Shown in pieces: positions 17,039-27,171 of a stretch of DNA of 64,000 bases; position 1 is the first letter of the stretch; the number at the start of each line of letters is the position of its first letter. Made by a program: the position numbers and the translations under genes. The DNA lies in NCBI RefSeq assembly GCF_000808535.1, contig NZ_JWLV01000009.1:1-64000 (forward strand), written 5' to 3'. Below the pieces are notes generated by a model. The model had not been told where the DNA came from. It saw only the letters and a list, made by a program, of their open reading frames with translations, and did not search any database. The stretch is from Vibrio sinaloensis. Its GTDB lineage: Bacteria > Pseudomonadota > Gammaproteobacteria > Enterobacterales > Vibrionaceae.

Positions 17039-17539
17039 CTATTGGATGACAAAGTCGGTAAATAGAACACGCTCAATTACGGGTTGCCCTACGGCTCGAG
17101 TTAAGCTGGCTTTGATGTCTTCTGTGGCTTTTTCTCTTAGCTCAACACGGCCAGTTGCACTGCGCAGTTGCTCTACCGTTGCCGATGCGAAAGTACTCAG
17201 CAATGAACTTTCCACCAAGGGGGAATGATAACGTGCCAAGTTTTCGTTTTCAGAGCCTCGAACCATCAGCTGGACTTTAATCTGAACTAGGCGGTCTCGC
17301 TTATCGCCAGTGACATTAAAGATAAATGGCTGGGCAATATTCACATAGGCGACAGGGTCTGTAGGCACGACAACTTCTTGTTGCGAGGTATCGGCTTCAG
17401 CTGCCGCTTCATCATCTGAACCCATCAAGAAAAACGCAGCACCGCCGCCACCGAGTAAAAGAACGACGACTGCAACAATAATGATGATCAGTTTGCCTTT
17501 TCCTTTGGGCGCTTCCGTTTCGACTTCTTCAACTGCCAT
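17039..17539 (-). CDS. fliL: flagellar basal body-associated protein FliL
   Basis: This 166-residue single-pass membrane protein has a hydrophobic segment near residues 17-39 followed by a periplasmic domain ending FTDFVIQ, as FliL proteins do. It surrounds the stator and supports torque. It lies between fliK and fliM and is separated from fliM by 7 bases. Confidence 0.95.
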   Translation of the reverse strand: MAVEEVETEAPKGKGKLIIIIVAVVVLLLGGGGAAFFLMGSDDEAAAEADTSQQEVVVPTDPVAYVNIAQPFIFNVTGDKRDRLVQIKVQLMVRGSENENLARYHSPLVESSLLSTFASATVEQLRSATGRVELREKATEDIKASLTRAVGQPVIERVLFTDFVIQ

Positions 17540-17574
17540 AACTTAACGTTCTCTTTATGTTGGTATTTTATAGT

Positions 17575-19836
17575 TTAAGCGTAATAACTAATTCCATCAC
17601 GCTTTGCTGCCACATTCAAATCAAGATTGATGTCTGGTTCAAGGTTTTCTTCGCCTAACCCAGCCTGATTGCTGCTTGGTTGACCACCTTGCCCCTGCCC
17701 GTTCGCAGCATAGCGGTTTTGCTGCTGTCCACTTGCTTGTTGCTGAACGGAGGTGTCGCCTAATTGAACCCCCTGCTGAGCAAGCATCTCGCGAAGGCGA
17801 GGCATCGACTGTTCTAGCGCATCACGCGCCTGCTGGTTCGCGACGGTAAAGTGGACGGTCGCACCATCACCATTCATGTTCATCCGAATCTGCATGCGCC
17901 CTAGTTCCGGCGGGTCAAGGCGAATATCGATGTTTTTGAGGTTCTTAGACATCATCATCTGAACGCGCTCTGCCACTTGATCACTGGCAATCTCACGATT
18001 CAATTGTAGCGGGACTTGAGCAGTTTGATCAGCGCGAAGTTGTCCCGTTGGGGAGTTAGCCTGTTGAATACCTGCTGCTTGCGCCAATTGTTGCGAGAAT
18101 CCTGATTCTGTGCCGCCTTGTTCACCAGGCGCACCTTTACCATTATTAAGCATTGTACCTGTCGCTTTCGCGCCCATCGCAGCTTTTAGCATGGCTTGCT
18201 CAGTAACAACTGGAGAAGCCGCTACGTTTACTGGCGAATTCACCACGGTTTGCAGTTGTCCTGCCAACGCTTCAGCACTTGCCGCTGGCATGGCCGACGC
18301 CGCATTCAGCTGCGCTGCGTTTGCCATTTGTGTTGCTTGTGACTGACTAAGAGCTTGATGAACAGATTGAGCCACCACAGCCTGCTGAACTTGCGGTTGT
18401 TTATGTTTCAGGACTGGGTCCTCATCCACAATAACTTCATCACTACTGACGGCCCACGGAATGGCTGTTGCAGCCGCTACGGATGCCGCCACCGGTGTTT
18501 CAGCGCTTAATGTGGCCGACTCAACGACGTTCGGGGTGACGGCAGCAGATTGAGCGTTCAATTTAGGCGAGTTTCCACTCTCTACAGGCACTTCCTGAGA
18601 TTTGGCTTTTTCCATCATTACCGGAGTGGCTGATGCTGCGACTAATTCGGGAGAGACCGCAGTTTCGCTTTCTTGCGTCTGCCCCTCTGGCAACTCATCG
18701 ACAGCGACACTCTGAGCCCCGTGCTGCATTCCAACCTGCTGTTGGAGTGCCTCCGGATCCGTTGCGGTATCACGCTGATTCGCGTCTACCTTCAATGGTT
18801 TTACTTCATCGCCGCTTAGCTGCACCTCAACATTTTCGAGCACTTCAGCGTCTGTAGCACCTGTTTGAACAGTAGCGGTATCGCGCTGTTCCTTCACGGT
18901 ATCTGGATTGAGTGCGTTGGGGCCTTGCTGCGCAACTTGTTCATCAGAAACTTGCTGTTCGACAAACGGTTTTATCGCTGCGGGGATAGCGGCATCAGAT
19001 TCATTCGACGGTTGTGCGGAAGTCAGCTCCGAAGCGGCCGTCTTAACACTTGGATCAGATTGCTCTGTGATTTTGCCTGCACTTGCTTGCAACTTAGGTT
19101 GCGATTGCAATGATTCGACGCCCTTTGCTTTCTCATCTACGATTTGTGCCTCTGTTTGGAGGGAGGCAACTTCGGAGGGCTTGGAACGGCTCACTGTTTC
19201 TGCGTGGGTCGCTGCCGCTGTCACTTGAGTTTGACTCTCTTCCTGAGGCAAAGCCTTGCCGTTGTTCGATTGCAAAGCACTGTTAGACTGATCTAGGCGT
19301 TTAAGGATTTCTTGATTATCCGCGACTATTTTTTCGGCATCACTTGGAGCGGATTTTGTTTGTGGGTCGCGCGCTTGAACAGGCTGTTTCTCGTCAGCCT
19401 CAGTGGTGTTGCTTGACGCAGACAACTTTGGTTGCGATTGTTCTTGACTCGCAGAGCTCGATTCTTGGTCAGTCTTAGCACGCTCTGAGTGGGTAACATC
19501 CGACTCTTTGACCGATTTCGAACTAGTATTCTGCGCATTATCGCTTGAGGCATCGTCGCTAAGCAGTTCATCTGCCGAGCTATTTTTGATTTTATCCGCG
19601 CTCGCAGCATCTCCAGCGCCTTTCACTGCCGCTGGTTCTTCGGAAACCTCTGCTTCTTTTGTTGCGTCGGCTTTTACGGTTTTCTCGTCAGTCGCTGATT
19701 CACCTTTGATCAATGCTGCCAACTTAGAGAAGAAGCCCTCTGAGCTTGATTCCTCACTGACTTCGGAACTGCCGTCAACAACGGCAGCTTTGGTCGCCTT
19801 TGGGCTCTCAGTCACTGTTGATAGGTTTATATTCAT
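17575..19836 (-). CDS. fliK: flagellar hook-length control protein FliK
   Basis: This is a large FliK of 753 residues. It has a long Ser/Ala/Glu/Gln-rich N-terminal ruler region of low complexity and a conserved C-terminal domain with IDIRLDPPELGRMQIRMNM. FliK measures hook length and triggers FlhB switching. I chose ATG at 19836 (MNINLST) over a TTG two codons upstream. The ruler is nearly twice the enteric length, which is usual for polar Vibrio flagella. Confidence 0.93.
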   Translation of the reverse strand: MNINLSTVTESPKATKAAVVDGSSEVSEESSSEGFFSKLAALIKGESATDEKTVKADATKEAEVSEEPAAVKGAGDAASADKIKNSSADELLSDDASSDNAQNTSSKSVKESDVTHSERAKTDQESSSASQEQSQPKLSASSNTTEADEKQPVQARDPQTKSAPSDAEKIVADNQEILKRLDQSNSALQSNNGKALPQEESQTQVTAAATHAETVSRSKPSEVASLQTEAQIVDEKAKGVESLQSQPKLQASAGKITEQSDPSVKTAASELTSAQPSNESDAAIPAAIKPFVEQQVSDEQVAQQGPNALNPDTVKEQRDTATVQTGATDAEVLENVEVQLSGDEVKPLKVDANQRDTATDPEALQQQVGMQHGAQSVAVDELPEGQTQESETAVSPELVAASATPVMMEKAKSQEVPVESGNSPKLNAQSAAVTPNVVESATLSAETPVAASVAAATAIPWAVSSDEVIVDEDPVLKHKQPQVQQAVVAQSVHQALSQSQATQMANAAQLNAASAMPAASAEALAGQLQTVVNSPVNVAASPVVTEQAMLKAAMGAKATGTMLNNGKGAPGEQGGTESGFSQQLAQAAGIQQANSPTGQLRADQTAQVPLQLNREIASDQVAERVQMMMSKNLKNIDIRLDPPELGRMQIRMNMNGDGATVHFTVANQQARDALEQSMPRLREMLAQQGVQLGDTSVQQQASGQQQNRYAANGQGQGGQPSSNQAGLGEENLEPDINLDLNVAAKRDGISYYA

Positions 19837-19945
19837 AGTCAAACACCTGCGGCTGAACGTAACGCTCTGTTAGGGTGGCAAGATCGCCAAGTTATTCACT
19901 TACACTGCAAGAAGTGAGCCACATTACTTGTTTAAAAAGGTGATG

Positions 19946-20386
19946 TTAGTTCGATAAACGACGGGAAAATTGCAGCGTCGCAAACTCATCCATTTGCTTT
20001 TGCTCGCGCGCATTTTCTAGGTGGGCTTTTTCTTTCTGTTTCTTTTCAATCAACCATTCGTAAGAGCGTCTCTGCTTACGGCTCTCAAGCCAATGCTGCT
20101 CGCACCCTTCCACCTGACCTTTAAAATGCTCTTCCGCTTGTTTTTGTTTGGCGAGTGTTTCATCCAAGGTGGTCAAAAATCGATTCAAATGGCTATATTG
20201 GCTAGCCGTTAAGCCTTGCTGTCCACGCTCGACCAATTGTTTGCAATAGTCTAAACGGTACTTTTCGATTTGCTCTAGTTGCTGGTAATAGCCTTCAAGC
20301 TCTTTGCGTGCTTGACTGAGTGCCAAAACGGCTTGATTTTCGCGCTCTTTTGCCTGTTCAAGTAGAAACTCTAGTGCATTGTCCAT
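19946..20386 (-). CDS. fliJ: flagellar export chaperone FliJ
   Basis: This 146-residue protein is almost wholly coiled-coil, with strong Glu/Gln/Lys heptads. It links the FliI ATPase to FlhA during export. It follows fliI after six bases. Confidence 0.92.
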   Translation of the reverse strand: MDNALEFLLEQAKERENQAVLALSQARKELEGYYQQLEQIEKYRLDYCKQLVERGQQGLTASQYSHLNRFLTTLDETLAKQKQAEEHFKGQVEGCEQHWLESRKQRRSYEWLIEKKQKEKAHLENAREQKQMDEFATLQFSRRLSN

Positions 20387-20392
20387 TGTCTA

Positions 20393-21715
20393 CTACTCCC
20401 CTTGCAGCAAACCACGAAGCATGTTGACACACATATCGTAAGGGACGCTTTCTTTCATCGACTGCTGCAAATAGGCGTCGAGCTTCGGCTTGATGGTAAA
20501 CGCACCATCAATAGCCGGATCGGTCCCTGGCTTGTAGGCTCCGATCGACACCAAGTCTTGATTCTTACGACATACTGACAGCACTTGGCGAACCGCTTTC
20601 GACATCAGTACATGCTCTTCCGAAGTAATCTGAGGCATAACACGGCTGACTGACTTTTCGACATCGATAGCAGGGTAATGCCCCGCATCAGCCATTTCAC
20701 GAGACAGCACAACGTGACCATCTAGAATCGCTCGGGAGGCGTCGGCGATAGGGTCTTGTAAGTCATCCCCTTCGGTCAGGACGGTAAAGAAGGCGGTGAT
20801 AGAGCCTTGTTCTGGGCTGCCATTCCCCGCTCGCTCCACAAGCGCTGGTAACTTAGCAAACACCGAAGGTGGATAACCTTTGGTTGCTGGCGGCTCACCA
20901 ACCGACAGAGCAATTTCACGCTGAGCTTGAGCAAAGCGGGTCAGTGAATCCATTAGCAGTAGCACATCTAAGCCTTGGTCACGGAAATACTCAGCAATGG
21001 TTAGAGCGGTTTGGCACCCCTTCAAGCGCATCAAAGGTGAAGCGTCGGCGGGCGCGGCCACCACAACAGAGCGCTGACGACCATCAACGCCCAGTATTTC
21101 TTCAATAAACTCTTTAACTTCGCGTCCACGTTCACCGATAAGCCCAACCACAACGACTTGGGCCGTGGTGCCTCGAGTCATCATACCCAAGGTTACCGAT
21201 TTACCGACACCTGAACCCGCAAACAGACCGATACGCTGACCTTTACCGACGGTAAGAAGACCGTTAATGGCTTTGATGCCGACATCGAGAGGTTCAGAAA
21301 TGGGCTTGCGCGCAAGAGGGTTGATTGGTTGAGCGTTGAACGACGCGCGTTTTTCCGTGTAGATAGGACCGAGTCCATCAAGCGGATTTCCCACCCCGTC
21401 AATCACCCTTCCGAGCAGTTCCATACCAACAGGTAAACCAGTTTCACTGGTCAACGGGGTAACTTTCGCTCCTGGAAGTACGCCAGTGATTTGCTCACTC
21501 GGCATCAAATAGAGACTTTCGCCAGAGAAGCCAACCACTTCGGCTTCCATTTCTCCGTGCATGGTTTCAACGCGGCATAAGCTACCGATAGGCGCTCGGC
21601 ACCCTGTCGCTTCGAGAGTTAATCCCACGACACGAACCAACTTGCCTGAGGCAACAGGACGGCAGGTTAAGCCGCTTGTGGTGTATTGAGAAAGGCGTTC
21701 TGCGAGGGCGAGCAC
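20393..21715 (-). CDS. fliI: flagellar export ATPase FliI
   Basis: This 440-residue ATPase of the export apparatus has the Walker A motif [15 protein letters not shown] and Walker [13 protein letters not shown]. Its C-terminal domain is typical of FliI. The start is GTG at 21713-21715 and overlaps the fliH stop by one base (TAGTG), implying translational coupling. Confidence 0.97.
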   Translation of the reverse strand: MLALAERLSQYTTSGLTCRPVASGKLVRVVGLTLEATGCRAPIGSLCRVETMHGEMEAEVVGFSGESLYLMPSEQITGVLPGAKVTPLTSETGLPVGMELLGRVIDGVGNPLDGLGPIYTEKRASFNAQPINPLARKPISEPLDVGIKAINGLLTVGKGQRIGLFAGSGVGKSVTLGMMTRGTTAQVVVVGLIGERGREVKEFIEEILGVDGRQRSVVVAAPADASPLMRLKGCQTALTIAEYFRDQGLDVLLLMDSLTRFAQAQREIALSVGEPPATKGYPPSVFAKLPALVERAGNGSPEQGSITAFFTVLTEGDDLQDPIADASRAILDGHVVLSREMADAGHYPAIDVEKSVSRVMPQITSEEHVLMSKAVRQVLSVCRKNQDLVSIGAYKPGTDPAIDGAFTIKPKLDAYLQQSMKESVPYDMCVNMLRGLLQGE

Positions 21716-22515
21716 TACTCACCACCTTGGTGACGATTCACCCCACAAAAACTTTGAATCACGCTGCGAATGCGTTCTTCCATACGGTAGTTGACACTTG
21801 ATTCACCCGCTTCAATCTGGACATCGCCGCGATTGAGCGCGGGCTCAGGCATCAGTGTCCAGTTACGGAAGTTAAGTTCCTCTTCACCATAGGAAGAGCG
21901 GATAATTTCTATGTCTTCTGGATGAAGCTTTAATGTGATGGCATGCCCCGAAATAGGCAAAGATTCGACCGATTGTTTGATGGTATCTAGAATCACTTGT
22001 GGATTGGTCTGTACTTCAACGTGAACCACTTCTTTCACTAGTGTCAAAACCATGTCGACCAGTTGCTTTTCAACTTGCGCGTTCATCAGTTCAAGTGGCT
22101 GCGCAAACTGATTGGCCAAGCCAATAAAGGTTTGAACTTGTTGCTGAATAAACTCTTGTCCCGCAGCAACGCCTTCGAGTTTGCCCGCTTCAAGCCCTTC
22201 TTGATGACCTTCTTCTAAACCTTGTTCTTTGCCTTTTTCATAACCTTGCTTAAAGCCCGCCTCTTGCCCTTGGTGCAAACCTTCTTGGTAGGCTTGTTGC
22301 TTGATTAGCTCAATCTCTTCTTCAGTCAGTTCAACAGGCGCTTCATCAACAGGCTCCGAGACTGTTGGTGTCCAGCTAGGGTCATAGTTCATCGCCGTTT
22401 GTTTTGCTTTGGCGTGCGTTTTAGACGTGTAGTCAGGCATTCCCCAACGCTCGGCTTTTTGAACGACTTCGTCATCATCTAAACGCAAGAAACCGCGTTT
22501 TCTTTCCCCAGACAT
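21715..22515 (-). CDS. fliH: flagellar assembly protein FliH
   Basis: This protein of about 266 residues negatively regulates FliI and anchors it to the C-ring. The middle carries the characteristic Gly-xxx-Gly helix repeats, for example [19 protein letters not shown]-terminal domain resembling ATP synthase stalk subunits follows. I chose ATG at 22515 with AAGG upstream; a GTG two codons earlier falls within the ribosome site. Confidence 0.93.
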   Translation of the reverse strand: MSGERKRGFLRLDDDEVVQKAERWGMPDYTSKTHAKAKQTAMNYDPSWTPTVSEPVDEAPVELTEEEIELIKQQAYQEGLHQGQEAGFKQGYEKGKEQGLEEGHQEGLEAGKLEGVAAGQEFIQQQVQTFIGLANQFAQPLELMNAQVEKQLVDMVLTLVKEVVHVEVQTNPQVILDTIKQSVESLPISGHAITLKLHPEDIEIIRSSYGEEELNFRNWTLMPEPALNRGDVQIEAGESSVNYRMEERIRSVIQSFCGVNRHQGGE

Positions 22516-22538
22516 AGACACCTTATTTACTCAACTGA

Positions 22539-23597
22539 TTATAAGAACTCGTCCGCACCGCCACCCAGCATGATCTCACCGGAGTCAGCCATACGACGAG
22601 CGATAGCCAGAATCTCTTTCTGCGCAGCTTCAACATCAGACACTTTAATTGGTGGCATCGCTTCAAGGTCATCACGCATCATCTCAGCGGCACGTTTAGA
22701 CATGTTCTTGAAGATCTTCTCACGCAAGCCATCGTCTGCACCCTTAAGTGCGCGCTGTAGCGCATCTTGTGGTACATCACGCAGCAATTTCTGAATACCT
22801 TGGTCGTCCACTTCGATAAGGTTTTCGAATACGAACATCAAGTCTTGGATCTGAGTCGCCATGTCCTCGTCTTGATCGCGGATTTGATCCATCAAGATAC
22901 CTTCGACGTTGTTGTCCATGTAGTTCATGATCTCTGCCGCTGCCTTCAGGCCGCCAATCTTGGCCGCTTGTGCACCAGCTTGACCCGCGAACTGCTTCTC
23001 CATGATTTCGTTCAACTCAGCCAGTGCCGATGGCTGAACTTCTTCAAGGTTGGCAATACGCATCATCAAATCGAGGCGGTCACGCTCAGCAAACTGAGAC
23101 AAGATCTCGGCTGATTGATCCGGCTCTAAGTAAGAAAGTACGATAGTCTGAATCTGTGGGTGCTCGTTAATAATAATGCTGGCCACTTGGCGTGGGTCCA
23201 TCCATTTCAATGAGTCGAGACCTTTTGAGCCCGTACCCAACAGTATTTGGTCAACAAGGTTGTTCGCTTTATCTTCACCCAGCGCAGCAACAAGGGCATT
23301 ACGCATGAAGTCTTCACTGCCCATACCAATGTTGGTGTATTTTTGAATGTCTTCCAAAAATGCACGGTGTACCGCACCGACTTTTTCTTGGCTGAGATCC
23401 GCAGCACGCGCCATGGCACTACCCACGCGTTGAACCTGTTTCGGCTCCAAATGGCGGATGATGCCCGCGGCGTCTTCCTCGTTCAAACTTAGAAGAAGAA
23501 TCGCTGCACGCTCTTCCCCAGGAATGGTTGATATGTCTACGGCGTTTTCGGCAACGTCACCACCGCCCTCTTGTTGAGGCACTATTTCGTTAGGCAT
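22539..23597 (-). CDS. fliG: flagellar motor switch protein FliG
   Basis: This 352-residue rotor protein contacts the stator through its C-terminal domain, where charged residues near QRALKGADDGLREKIFKNMS match the torque-generating helix. The N-terminal part binds FliF and overlaps the fliF gene end by 8 bases. Confidence 0.97.
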   Translation of the reverse strand: MPNEIVPQQEGGGDVAENAVDISTIPGEERAAILLLSLNEEDAAGIIRHLEPKQVQRVGSAMARAADLSQEKVGAVHRAFLEDIQKYTNIGMGSEDFMRNALVAALGEDKANNLVDQILLGTGSKGLDSLKWMDPRQVASIIINEHPQIQTIVLSYLEPDQSAEILSQFAERDRLDLMMRIANLEEVQPSALAELNEIMEKQFAGQAGAQAAKIGGLKAAAEIMNYMDNNVEGILMDQIRDQDEDMATQIQDLMFVFENLIEVDDQGIQKLLRDVPQDALQRALKGADDGLREKIFKNMSKRAAEMMRDDLEAMPPIKVSDVEAAQKEILAIARRMADSGEIMLGGGADEFL

Positions 23598-25338
23598 CTT
23601 GCATCCAATTCTTCACTACTTGAGCCGCAAGCTCTGGTTCATTTGCCACAAGAGCACGGACGGCTTTCAATACGTCTTCATCTTTGTGTAGGTTAGGTAA
23701 GTCAATGCTTGAACCAAATTCAAACAGCTCACCACCTTCAAGGTCGCTACCAATTAAGCTGGTTTCACCATCAGCGCCAATTGGCAATCCATCTGGTCCA
23801 TACAACTGGTCATCGTCATCATCCGACGCAGGATTGAGAAGTTTCTTCATCGCTGGACGAACAAGCACCAACACAACCACAATAATAACCAACGCACTTG
23901 CGAACCAACGTACCCAATCATTGAAGTTCGGGTGTTCCCAAATCGGCACATCTTGCAGCACTTCCACTTCAGGTTCTGCAAACTGCATACTCAATACGTT
24001 TAGCAGATCTCCGCGCGCTTCGCTGTATCCAACTGCCCCAATCAGTACTTGGCGGATCGAGGATAGGTCAGCGTCCGATAAAGGTTGATACGTTGTCTCA
24101 CCCGTATCTGGATTCACAATCGCGCGATTTTTGATAGCGACGGCTACGGTTTGACGGTTCACCACACCTGTCTGGCGACGTTCATGGCTGATGGTCGTAT
24201 CAAGCTCGTAATTGCGCGTTGCTTCTTTGTGAACAGAGCCCTGCCCTAAACCCGTCCCATCTTTCATTTGCGCGACATCTTGTGGAATTGAGGCATCCGC
24301 TGGCGGTTGATTACTCAACGCACCCGGAACGCCCGCTACCACACTTCCATTATTATAGTCTTCAAGCGTGTATTCGCTTCGCGTTGATGGGGTATTGGGG
24401 TCAAAGCTTTTACGTGTTTGTTCAACAGCGCTGAAATCGAGCTGAATATCAACCTGAGCGGTGTAGTTACCAAAACCAAGAATAGGAATTAATACAGAAT
24501 CGATTTTGTCACGAAGCGCTTGTTCTTGCTTGCGCTCAAGCTCGTGTTCTTTACGGCGAGCGGCAGAGGCAGGGTCTTGGGAACCCGAACTCAACAATCG
24601 ACCATGTTGATCGGTGACCGTGATGCGATTCGGTTTCATACCAGGAACGGCACTCGACACCATATCGACCACAGAATCGACTTCTTCTTGTTTGAGGTTC
24701 GCCCCGGTTGCCAAGGTCAAAAAGACAGACGCAGATGCCTCTTGGTTATGGCGAACAAACACACTTTGTTTTGGTAGCGCAAGCAGTACACGAGCCTTGC
24801 GCACTTGCTTCATTTCTTCAATTGCTTTAGAAAGCTGGCGCTCGCGACTGAGCTTCAAACGCTCAAGTTCAAGACGCTGAGAAACGCCGAAACCCATATC
24901 TTGAAGCAAAATATCATCGCCCGCGTTTTTCTCTTGGTTCAATCCAGCACGAACCATATCCAACTTAAGCGTGTTGTATTCACTTGAGGGCACTAGGATA
25001 GTGTTGCCATCAAGTTTGTAATCAAGTTTTTGTTGATCAAGGTAATCCAGAACAGGAATCAGCTCTTCGGTCTCATAAGCTCCAAGAGGTCTCATCTCGG
25101 GCTCTTTCACCCAGAAGAACAACATCACGATCAAGGCAACACAAATGGAAATAGAGAGGACTAACACGACTTGGCGAAGCAGGTCGAGGTCACCCACCGC
25201 CATGTCGAACTTGGAGCTGCTTTTCTCGTCGAGATCGGGGTTTTGCACACCTGAATCAAGATCAGATGTCGCCAACATTGCGCTGTCAGCACCCGCTTCT
25301 GCTACGGTTAGGTCTGTTGATTGATTTTGCTCTGACAC
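23590..25338 (-). CDS. fliF: flagellar MS-ring protein FliF
   Basis: This 582-residue MS-ring protein has two transmembrane segments, near residues 54-73 and 475-495, flanking a large periplasmic region of ring-building motifs. The C-terminal tail that binds FliG is present (ALVANEPELAAQVVKNWM). The start is GTG at 25336-25338. It follows fliE in the operon. Confidence 0.96.
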   Translation of the reverse strand: MSEQNQSTDLTVAEAGADSAMLATSDLDSGVQNPDLDEKSSSKFDMAVGDLDLLRQVVLVLSISICVALIVMLFFWVKEPEMRPLGAYETEELIPVLDYLDQQKLDYKLDGNTILVPSSEYNTLKLDMVRAGLNQEKNAGDDILLQDMGFGVSQRLELERLKLSRERQLSKAIEEMKQVRKARVLLALPKQSVFVRHNQEASASVFLTLATGANLKQEEVDSVVDMVSSAVPGMKPNRITVTDQHGRLLSSGSQDPASAARRKEHELERKQEQALRDKIDSVLIPILGFGNYTAQVDIQLDFSAVEQTRKSFDPNTPSTRSEYTLEDYNNGSVVAGVPGALSNQPPADASIPQDVAQMKDGTGLGQGSVHKEATRNYELDTTISHERRQTGVVNRQTVAVAIKNRAIVNPDTGETTYQPLSDADLSSIRQVLIGAVGYSEARGDLLNVLSMQFAEPEVEVLQDVPIWEHPNFNDWVRWFASALVIIVVVLVLVRPAMKKLLNPASDDDDDQLYGPDGLPIGADGETSLIGSDLEGGELFEFGSSIDLPNLHKDEDVLKAVRALVANEPELAAQVVKNWMQDA

Positions 25339-25353
25339 AGGTGTTACCTATCT

Positions 25354-25665
25354 TTACACTGGCATGTTCATCAATTCTTTGTACGCTTCCACAAGTTTGT
25401 TACGTACTTGAATTGTTGCTTCAAACGCCACGCTGGACTTATTTCGGGCGATCATGACATCAGACAGTGATACGTTTTCATCACCTCGATCAAAACGTGT
25501 TTGTAGATCACCTGATGCTTTAGAAAGACTGTTGACGTTGTTAATCGCATTATTGAGCAGCTCACCAAAATCCGCGCCGACCGTATGGCCTGTTACTGCG
25601 GGCTTGGTATTCCCTGCTTCAAACATCATCGCTTGCATTTCGCTTTGGAAACCATCAATTTTCAT
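25354..25665 (-). CDS. fliE: flagellar hook-basal body protein FliE
   Basis: This 103-residue rod-MS ring junction protein starts MKIDGFQSEMQAMMFEAG and ends in the conserved helix IQVRNKLVEAYKELMNM. The open frame continues to 25788, but the ATG at 25665, preceded by GAGGT and downstream of a sigma-54 promoter, is the real start. It is the first gene of the fliE-to-flhB transcript. Confidence 0.95.
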   Translation of the reverse strand: MKIDGFQSEMQAMMFEAGNTKPAVTGHTVGADFGELLNNAINNVNSLSKASGDLQTRFDRGDENVSLSDVMIARNKSSVAFEATIQVRNKLVEAYKELMNMPV

Positions 25666-25718
25666 CGATACCTCGGTCGTCAACTCTTTGACTAAAACTT
25701 TTGTTGTATTTATGACGC

Positions 25719-25734
25719 TGCAAAGTGTGTGCCA
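25719..25734 (-). promoter_or_regulatory. sigma-54 promoter of the fliE operon
   Basis: On the minus strand TGGCAC-ACACT-TTGCA is a perfect match to the RpoN consensus. It lies 54 bases upstream of the fliE ATG. In Vibrio this class of promoter is activated by FlrC, encoded just upstream. Confidence 0.85.
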
Positions 25735-25762
25735 TTTCCTTATGAGCGTCGAAAATAGCATG

Positions 25763-27169
25763 TTAGTTTGGAATATCAATCCCCGCATCGCGCATTTTTG
25801 CTAACTTGTAGCGCAAAGTTCTCGGACTGATTCCGAGTTTTTCCGCCATTTCTTTTCGGCGTCCGTTACACTCCACTAAAGTTTCAAGAATGATGGCGAA
25901 TTCTTGGTCTCTTAGTTCACCACCCAGTCCACCAACCGATGAAGCCACTTTGCTCGAATCCACCTCTGCAACCGGCTGAATCACGGGCGCACGGGCGTCA
26001 GAATTTTCCACTACTTGCTGTAAACCCGAAGCGTCTTGCCAATCTAACCCTTCTAGCAAAATCTGCTCTGCGCCAATGTGATTGTTTTCACTCAAAATAA
26101 GCGCACGCTGAACGACATTGTCGAGTTCACGAACGTTACCTGGCCAAGCATACGCGGCAAGTTTGCTTATCGCTTGTGGGCTTAGGGTCGGTACCGGTAT
26201 CCCCAGTTTTTTGCAGTTACGTTCAATAAGGTGGACAGCAAGAGGCTCAATATCGCCAGGACGGTCACACAATGCAGGCCACGCAATTGGGAACACATTT
26301 AAACGGTAGTACAAGTCTTCGCGGAAGTTACCTTCTTGAACATATTGCTTAAGGTCTCGGTTACTGGTAGCCAAAACACGAACATCCAACTTAATACTCT
26401 TTCTACTGCCTAAGCGCTCGACTTCTCGCTCTTGAAGAACACGCAATAATTTGGCTTGCAGGTTCAAATCCATTTCACTGATTTCATCAAGTAAAATAGT
26501 GCCGCCTTGCGCTTGCTCAAACTTACCCGGACACGCTTGAACCGCGCCAGTAAACGCACCTTTTTCATAGCCGAATAAGGTCGCTTCGAGCATGTTGTCA
26601 GGAATCGCTGCACAGTTTATCGCGACAAAAGGCCCATCTTTACGATTTGACGCGTTGTGGATGTAGCGAGACATGACCTCTTTACCTGAGCCACTAGGCC
26701 CTAGGACCATCACGCTGGCGTCGGTTTTCGCCACTTTATCGGCCAGTGCCAACAGCTTAATGCTCTTTTCGTCGGCAACCACCGCATCGCCATTGTCATC
26801 CGACTTTACCGGCGCATAGCGGCTGACCATGTTAAGCAACACTTCCGGCGCAAAAGGTTTCGCCATGTAGTCGATCGCGCCATCTTTCATGGCCGAGACG
26901 GCATCTTCAATATTTGCATACGCCGTCATCAACAGTACTGGGAGGTTTGGCCAATGCTGTTTGATATTGCGCAGGAGAGCCAGTCCTCCCATCCCCGCCA
27001 TCTGAACATCGGAGACCACAATATCAACCGTATTGGATTTAAGTTTGACCAACGCATCTTCTGCGCTATCTGCTTCTAGCCATTCGTAACCAGCCAAAGC
27101 GAGCGTGTCGACTAGGGCTTCGCGTAGACCTTCATCGTCTTCAACAATCAGTACCTTACTTTGAGCCAT
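25763..27169 (-). CDS. flrC: sigma-54-dependent flagellar response regulator FlrC
   Basis: This 468-residue NtrC-type activator has three parts: a receiver domain with phospho-acceptor in VSDVQMAGMGG; an AAA+ domain with Walker A GPSGSGKE and the sigma-54-contacting GAFTGA loop; and a C-terminal Fis-type helix-turn-helix around RKEMAEKLGISPRTLRYKL. It activates class III flagellar genes when phosphorylated by FlrB. It follows flrB after two bases. Confidence 0.96.
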   Translation of the reverse strand: MAQSKVLIVEDDEGLREALVDTLALAGYEWLEADSAEDALVKLKSNTVDIVVSDVQMAGMGGLALLRNIKQHWPNLPVLLMTAYANIEDAVSAMKDGAIDYMAKPFAPEVLLNMVSRYAPVKSDDNGDAVVADEKSIKLLALADKVAKTDASVMVLGPSGSGKEVMSRYIHNASNRKDGPFVAINCAAIPDNMLEATLFGYEKGAFTGAVQACPGKFEQAQGGTILLDEISEMDLNLQAKLLRVLQEREVERLGSRKSIKLDVRVLATSNRDLKQYVQEGNFREDLYYRLNVFPIAWPALCDRPGDIEPLAVHLIERNCKKLGIPVPTLSPQAISKLAAYAWPGNVRELDNVVQRALILSENNHIGAEQILLEGLDWQDASGLQQVVENSDARAPVIQPVAEVDSSKVASSVGGLGGELRDQEFAIILETLVECNGRRKEMAEKLGISPRTLRYKLAKMRDAGIDIPN

Positions 27170-27171
27170 TA

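Noticed and set aside
17575..19836. Long low-complexity reverse-frame ORFs inside fliK as extra genes.
   Set aside because: They mirror the biased codon content of fliK and have no ribosome sites or recognisable products.
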